DNA of 64,000 nt from Betaproteobacteria bacterium (lineage in GTDB: Bacteria > Pseudomonadota > Gammaproteobacteria > Burkholderiales > Rhodocyclaceae), in the NCBI GenBank assembly GCA_016234745.1, contig JACRAR010000074.1, forward strand, positions 372,001 to 436,000. Direction: 5' to 3'. Of this stretch, positions 63,689 through 64,000 are shown one piece after another. The position numbers and the translations under genes were made by a program. Position 1 is the stretch's first letter. Each line of letters starts with the position of its first letter. The notes under the pieces are model-generated. The model was given only the letters and a program-made list of their open reading frames with translations. It made no database searches and was not told where the DNA came from.

Positions 63689-64000
63689 ATGCAGTATCGA
63701 ATCACACTGTTGTTGTTTCTCTTCCAGTTTGCTTTGGTTAGCCAGGCTGCCGCCTTCGATCCTGCACTTGCCTTGCAGACCAGTCAGGCAGTCGTGGGGA
63801 AAACACTTGCCGACCATACCCTGCTCGACCGCAGCGGGCGACCGGTCCAGCTCTCGAGCTATCGCGGCAAGCCGCTGCTGGTAAGCTTCATCTACACGGG
63901 CTGCTTCCAGGTTTGTCCGACCACCACGCGCGCGCTGCAGGGCGCCGTCAGGGCGGTACAGGAAGCTTGGGGCAGGGATCAGTTCAATGTGATCAGTATC
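63689..64000 (+). CDS. SCO1/SenC copper chaperone (partial, runs off right edge)
   Basis: Thioredoxin-fold protein that delivers copper to the CuA centre. From ATG 63689 the frame gives 104 codons: an N-terminal signal or anchor (LLLFLFQFALVSQAAAF), then VVGKTLADHTLLDRSG, then SFIYTGCFQVCPTTTRAL with the copper-binding CxxxC (Cys-Phe-Gln-Val-Cys). The essential His lies beyond the window. Its place after a CuA enzyme and heme O synthase fits, and sNOR clusters in nitrifiers also contain a senC gene. Confidence 0.93.
   Translation, partial: MQYRITLLLFLFQFALVSQAAAFDPALALQTSQAVVGKTLADHTLLDRSGRPVQLSSYRGKPLLVSFIYTGCFQVCPTTTRALQGAVRAVQEAWGRDQFNVISI

Overview
The window looks like the replication-origin region of a betaproteobacterial chromosome, probably a Rhodocyclales/Nitrosomonadales-type respiratory organism. 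This rests on gene order and protein character only; I cannot name a genus. The core is the block atpDGAHFEBI, parB, parA, rsmG, mnmG, then mnmE, yidC, yidD, rnpA, rpmH, all on the minus strand, followed by dnaA, dnaN and gyrB on the plus strand. The genes diverge around dnaA, so replication probably starts just upstream or downstream of dnaA. Two parS palindromes sit between mnmG and the next gene.

1-10.9 kb: ATP synthase operon (atpD runs off the left edge), chromosome partitioning and the tRNA/rRNA modification pair. 11-16.7 kb: a branched-chain amino-acid-type ABC transporter cassette, with permease LivM and ATPase LivG fused in one protein, plus a TSUP permease, all inserted between mnmG and mnmE. 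16.7-26 kb: mnmE to gyrB. 26-31 kb: a second, unfused liv cassette, so one lies on each side of dnaA. 31-33.6 kb: a small cytochrome c and a YyaL/DUF255 protein. 33.6-35.25 kb: a small accessory patch with a DUF1778/GNAT toxin-antitoxin pair behind a palindromic operator and a SIR2-like gene cut off after about 36 residues.

35.2-43.8 kb: ilvD, lgt, a methylmalonyl-CoA-epimerase-like VOC protein, an Old Yellow Enzyme, small unknowns, an orphan degenerate receiver, and a stress cluster (hsp20-htrA behind a heat-shock-like promoter, divergent from trxC). 44-48.5 kb: an MFS transporter whose 3' end runs into a short remnant zone (second biotin-carrier gene end, transposase piece), then a periplasmic-binding-protein/histidine-kinase/response-regulator trio. 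48.8-57.2 kb: the propionate/methylmalonyl-CoA route (pccA, pccB, meaB, mutase) with a divergent GntR regulator and a crotonase. 57.2-59 kb: a DUF4337 gene with an in-frame stop, an exported unknown and an FmdE-like protein. 59.1-64 kb: heme A synthase, then divergently a heme-copper reductase operon (small subunit, CuA subunit II, subunit I, heme O synthase, SCO/SenC). In its subunit I the cross-linked active-site Tyr position is Gln, which points to a nitric oxide reductase of the sNOR kind rather than an oxygen reductase.

The most unusual items are the Tyr-less CuA heme-copper enzyme, two families of short structured repeats placed exactly at gene stop codons, the nested parS hairpin, the gene-remnant zone at 45.2 kb, and the truncated SIR2 gene beside a toxin-antitoxin pair. 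No tRNA, rRNA or CRISPR array was seen.
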